This document shows, piece by piece, positions 59,721-64,000 of a stretch of DNA of 64,000 nt; the stretch's first letter is position 1, and every line of letters begins with the position of its first letter. This DNA is from Jaltomata sinuosa (Eukaryota; Streptophyta; Magnoliopsida; Solanales; Solanaceae): positions 62,001 to 126,000 of the forward strand of contig QJPP01001852.1 of the NCBI GenBank assembly GCA_003996215.1. The letters run 5' to 3'. The position numbers and the translations under genes were made by a program. The notes beneath the pieces were generated by a model, which searched no databases, was not told the DNA's origin, and was given only the letters and a program-made list of their open reading frames with translations.

Positions 59721-61031
59721 ACTCTGATCCTCAAAATGTCAGCTCTGAATCTGATCAACTAGAGTAGAACGAACCTCAACACTGGCAAGCACTCTGCTAG
59801 GATCCGACAAGTCAAGCCTAACCAATCGGTTAGCCAAGGACTGGATGTCCAAGGCCAACGGTCGCTCAGAAATTGCAAGTGAAGCTAGGCTGCCCATACT
59901 CACCGCCTACCGACTCAAAGCATACACTGCCATGTTTGTCTTTCCCGAATGGTATAGAATAGCAAAATTGTAGTCCTTCAGTAGCTCAATCCATCTCTTC
60001 TGCCTCGAGTTCAGCATGCGCTTACTCTTAATGTACTAAAGATTACGGTGATCGGTGAATATCTCATAGTGAACTCTATATAGGTAGTGCCTCCAGATCT
60101 TAAGTGCAAAGACTACCGTCGCCAACTCCAAGTCATGAGTGGGGTAGTTGCGCTCGTGAAACTTCAGATGTCTCGACGCATATGCTATCACTCGACCTTG
60201 CTGCATCAACACACAACCAAGACCAACCCCTGAAGCATCACAATACACAGAGAAACTTTGACCCTCAATCGGCAAAGTTAGAACTGGAGCTGAAGTCAAT
60301 AAGGCCTTAAGCCTCTGAAAGTTATCCTCGCACTGATCTGACCAATGAAATGGGACATCCTTCCTAGACAACATAGTCAAGTGTGCTGCTATGGACGAAA
60401 ATCCCTCAATGAACCGTCTGTAGTAATCAGCTAAACCAACAAAGCTGTGAACCTTGGTAGGAGTAGTAGGTCTAGGCCAATCACGAACCGCAAAAATCTT
60501 ACTCGGATCAACCGAAATCCCATCCTTAGACACCACGTGCCCTAGGAATGCAACTGAATCGAGCAAAAACTCACACTTTAAGAACTTGGCATAAAGCCAA
60601 TGATCTCTCAAAGTCTGAAGTACATTCCTCAAATTCTTCTCATCCTCGTCCCTAATCCTCAAGTATATCAGAATGTCATCAATGAAGACTATCACGAACA
60701 TATCTAGATATGGGCTAAGGACCCTATGCATCAAATCCATAAAGGCTGCGGGGGCATTAGTCAACCCAAAATACATCACCAGGAACTCATAGTGGCCATA
60801 ACGTGTCATGAATGTTGTCTTAGGGATGTCCTCCGCTCTAATCCTCAACTAATGGTAGCCGGACCTCAAATCAATCTTTGAAAACATGGCTGAACCCTGG
60901 AGCTGATCAAACAAGTCATCAATACTCGGCATCGAATACCTATTCTTCACTGTCACCTTATTCAACTATCGATAGTCAATACACATCCGTATCGACCCAT
61001 CTTTCTTCTTCACGAAGAGGACAAGAGCGCC
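59721..61031 (-). pseudogene. C reverse transcriptase and RNase H
   Basis: Same frame as the integrase. RT catalytic FIDD (IVFIDDILIY, about 60665-60695) is intact. RNase H starts with YCDASGVGLGCVL near 60215-60255 and keeps DHELAT- and TDH-type residues. Breaks are in-frame TAGs at 61032-61034, 60966-60968, 60849-60851 and 60036-60038. No frame change is needed across this stretch. The region after RNase H holds the LALDIQSLAN segment also seen in A (near 59835-59865). Confidence 0.88.
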
Positions 61032-61995
61032 CTAAGGAGACAGACTCGGTCTAATAAACCCCTTAGCTAACAAGTCCTGGAGTTGCTCCTTAAGATCTCT
61101 CAACACATCAGGATCCATACGGTAGGGAGGGATAGAAATGGGCCTGGTTCCCAGCTCTAACTCAATGGCAAAATCAACATCTCTCTCAGGTGAAATGCCT
61201 AGCAGGTCAGTAGGAAACACATCTAGGAAATCTCTAACCACAGGAACAGACTCAGGAGATGAAGGGTCAGCACTAGTATCTTGGACATATGCTAGATAAG
61301 CGAAACACCCATGGGAAATCAACTTCCCAGCTTGAATAAAAGAGATGATCCCAAATGGTGCATGACTAACAGAACCCTGCCACACAACCGGGGATACACC
61401 GAGCACCGCTATGGTAATGGTCTTGGCATAACAATCCAAAACTGCATGGTGAGGGGATAACCAGTCCATGCCCAGTATCACATCAAAATCTAACATATCA
61501 AGGATCATAAAATCACCCCAAGTCTCCAAATCACCAACATATATCACACAGGATCTCACAATCTGATCCACTACTAAAGAATCTCCTACTGGGGTCGAAA
61601 CAGAAACATGAACAGATAATGGCTCACTAGCCAACCCTAAACAAGGTAGAAAGTAGGCAGATACATATGAACAAGTGGATCCAGGATCAAACAAAGCATA
61701 AGCTAGCTGAAGACATACAAAAATTGTACATGTAATCACGACATCCAAGGCCTCTGCCTTTGGTCTCCCAGGGACCGCATAGAACTGACGACGACCTCCA
61801 CATGCCTGACCACCATCCCTACCACCTGCTCTTCCATATGTATCACCTCCTCTACCCTGACCACCACCCCCTGTAGACGGAGGTTGAACTGCTTGTAAGG
61901 GCTCGGCCGACTGAACTGTACTCTGCTGGTGGCAATCTCTAGCAAACTGACCAACTACACCACAAGTAAAACAAGCCCCTGATGACCTACTCGGT
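61032..61995 (-). pseudogene. C zinc knuckle, protease and start of RT
   Basis: Zinc knuckle at 61932-61973 with His replaced by Gln (CFTCGVVGQFARDC). A Gly-rich linker leads to the protease with DPGS in ALFDPGSTCSYVS near 61655-61690, and ILGMDWL near 61450-61470 marks the protease end. RT begins near 61150 (RPISIPPYRMDP). The frame is open from 61992 to 61035. A TGA just upstream (about 61995) separates it from the rest of gag. Confidence 0.85.
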
Positions 61996-63311
61996 CAGGA
62001 TAAATTAGCAGAACCCGTATGGTCACCATATCCTGATGCCCTAGAAGTTGTACCCCTCGGAAGACTGATCGTTATAGCCTTGATGGATTCTCTAACCCTG
62101 CTCAAACTGGGTACTACCGAAAGTCTGAAGTGAAACCTAAACTGGTCGACTGGACTGAGCCTATTGCCGTTGTGGCTGATAACCCCGGCCCTACTGTCCT
62201 GAACCTCTACCACCATATCTAGAACCACTGTAGCCACCCTGGTGTTGAGGCCTCTTATCTCTGGCCCCGGTGTCATGACGATGCGAATCCTCTATAGTAC
62301 GAGCACAGTCTGCAATGGCCTAGAAAGACCGACCACAAGCAACCAATATCTCTGCAGGCTCTCTAAACTCTCTCCATAGTCCCCAAACAAATCTACGGAT
62401 CCTGTCAGCCTCAGTAGGCATAATCATGGCCTTAAAGGGATCAAAATGATGGAAATGAGTCTCGTACTCCAAGACAGTCATAGAATCCTGAGCAAGTCTA
62501 GTGAACTCCTCCCTCTGACGCTCTCTGTCTCTCTGTGGCAAGAACTTGGCCATAAAGGCCTCATAGAACTTAGACCAAGTCAATTGTGGTGAAGTAGAAG
62601 GTCTGCAAGCAACCTGAGCCCTCCACCATAACCTAGTTGGACCCTCTAGCTGATATGTAGTATATCCAACTTCGTGAGTCTTCAACAACCCCAAATGATG
62701 CAATATCTCCTCACAAGTGGTAATGAAGTCATGTGGATCCTGTCTAGATATACCAGTGAACCTCGGAGGTGCCAATCTCAGAAAACTTCCCAACACCTTT
62801 TGCTCCATCTCTGTCATCACTAGGCGAGGAGCAAGAGGCTGTGCAACTGAAGGTACCAGAATAACCTCGGCACGGGGAGCCGCAGTAGCAGGCTACGCTC
62901 CGTAACTCTAAACACCCAGGGCTGCCCCCTGAGAGGGTGTCTATGCTACCTCAGAAGGTCTCTCTCCAATCATACCCAATAGCTGAACAAGCAAACCTCT
63001 AATATATGAAGACTAATCTAGGGCTGAAGCTGGCACAAAAATTAGTGCTGGAACTGTTACTGGATCTGGTGGTACTTGGGCTGCCGTCGGGTCCACATGC
63101 TGCTGCTCTAGAGAGAACTTTAGATCGTAGTCATAATCGGGCTCTACCTCAACTCTAGAAGCCCTAGCTGGTGCCGCTGCTCTGAAGCGTGCTCTGGGGA
63201 ATACACGACCCCTACCTTACCCTTGCGACCACCTCGACGCCTAGCAGGAGTTGAAGGCGCAGGGGCAGGAGGTTCTCCTCCGCCAGAAGGTGAAGATCTC
63301 GTACAAACCAT
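61996..63311 (-). pseudogene. C gag
   Basis: The likely start is the minus-strand ATG at 63311 (MVCTRSSPSGGGEPP), giving a Pro/Ala-rich N-terminus. Frame changes follow near 63145 and 62850. The capsid is open at 62820-62320 (FLRLAPPRFTG ... MTVLEYETHFHHF), here including the N-terminal capsid half that A and B lack. Another frame change near 62300 leads to the Arg/Gly/Ser-rich linker before the zinc knuckle. Confidence 0.8.
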
Positions 63312-63512
63312 CTGTGGAAGAGTGAACCAGAGTAAGTGAGATTTCCAGAAACTCTCAAGGATACAACGCACGAGATAGAAACAAGAAAAGTCCAATTTTT
63401 TTCCTAAGATGTCACTCTACCCTCCCAAAGATTGGGTACGGACGTCTTTGCCCCAATTCACAAGACTCTACTAGAAATTGGCTCCTATACCGATGACACT
63501 GGTGAACCTAGA

Positions 63513-63524
63513 ACTCTGATACCA
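63513..63524 (-). other. Primer-binding site of C
   Basis: The minus strand reads TGGTATCAGAGT: 11 of 12 bases of the initiator-Met site, three bases after the LTR. Confidence 0.85.
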
Positions 63525-63527
63525 AGA

Positions 63528-64000
63528 TTTCACGACCCGATTTCTCAGTCATGATGGCACCTACAACCCACCGGTAAGCGAACTAATCCCCGTAGCCCGG
63601 AATGGTTAGTAATGAGCTACTATCCAAACGAGGTAGAAGAACAATCTAATAAGCGAAAGCAAGGGAACAAGATGAAGGAAATAGTAACAAGAGTAATATA
63701 TACAGTGCAGAAACTAAACCAAACCCAAAACCTGGTATCATAGCGTATAAGAGCCGAATCTACATAAGGAGTATAAGGGTCCAAAACAATATATACAAAG
63801 CTATCTCCGAGTAAAAATAGAGTACATAATCAAAATATAAACTAAAAGTTAAGCTTCGGTCGCCAATATCTCACCCTCAGTCTGGACGGTCCAAAAACAG
63901 CACCTCGCACGAGTCTCTGACGAGCTAATGGCGACGACCCTCACTAGGATCTGCACCAGAAGATGCAGAGTGTAGTATGAGCACCAAAGGTGAAGCATAA
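63528..64000 (-). repeat. 5' LTR of C, partial
   Basis: The 3' end of the minus-strand LTR (ends GGGTCGTGAAA). It continues beyond the window and aligns well with 54979-55400. Confidence 0.9.

Larger units (their letters stand above)
43468..64000 (-). mobile_element. Gypsy chromovirus C (minus strand), interrupted by B
   Basis: Minus strand: partial 5' LTR (63528 to beyond 64000), primer site, gag, protease, RT, RNase H, integrase, chromodomain-like tail, 3' LTR (58277-54979, then 43505-43468). The 3' LTR is split by element B, with TCTCC duplicated. The domain order and the WETGSG-type chromodomain tail place it with Tekay/Del-type chromoviruses. The overlapping parts of the two LTRs are closely similar. 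The missing 5' end lies right of the window. Confidence 0.88.

Noticed and set aside
58278..63311. Endogenous plant pararetrovirus
   Set aside because: Integrase, initiator-Met primer site and LTRs identify a gypsy retrotransposon; no movement-protein-like frame was seen.
1..64000. Host protein-coding genes
   Set aside because: All long or informative reading frames match retroelement domains or lie within LTRs; the others show no conserved motif.

Overview
The window is repeat DNA from a plant nuclear genome, most likely a eudicot and possibly Solanaceae (an inference from the style of the elements, not proven). I found no host gene, tRNA, rRNA or CRISPR array. Nearly every base can be assigned to LTR retrotransposons, mostly Ty3/gypsy, or to small DNA transposons. 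Every coding region I recognise is a broken gag-pol or an extra retroelement reading frame.

Layout. 1-5148 is the 3' part of an Athila-like element (D) with an extra ORF and a 3' LTR. It sits inside the 5' LTR of element A, whose LTR tail (5149-5205) and gag follow. Element A runs to 31272 and is split twice. A full-length Tekay/Del-type chromovirus (5966-16410, 5-bp duplication CTCAG) interrupts its gag. A full-length CRM-type chromovirus (21527-29054, duplication AGTCG) interrupts its 3' LTR. A lies in a minus-strand Ogre/Tat-like element (E), of which about 0.27 kb of internal DNA, the primer site and one very long LTR (31562-38921) are visible. That LTR holds a solo LTR (F, 35441-37953) of the A family.

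38922-43467 is AT-rich and holds a small hAT-like element with a 67-bp foldback and three abutting Helitron-like elements. From 43468 to the window end is a minus-strand gypsy element (C), the best-preserved coding member of the A/B/C/F family. Its 3' LTR is split by element B (43506-54973, duplication TCTCC), a full-length but coding-poor relative.

How the parts relate. A, B, C and F share LTR ends (TGTRATGACC at the start, GGGTCGTGA near the end) and an initiator-Met tRNA primer site. A and B share a truncated gag with two zinc knuckles and a heavily decayed pol. C has a recognisable gag-protease-RT-RNase H-integrase-chromodomain order broken mainly by in-frame stops. The three complete nested insertions (Tekay, CRM, B) have perfect 5-bp target duplications, so their relative order is secure: A before Tekay and CRM, C before B. 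The points most worth following are the near-coincident insertion sites of B and D in homologous LTR ends, the paired changes in the palindrome of the Tekay LTR minisatellite, the truncated gag shared by A and B, the hAT-like foldback, and the run of Helitron-like termini.
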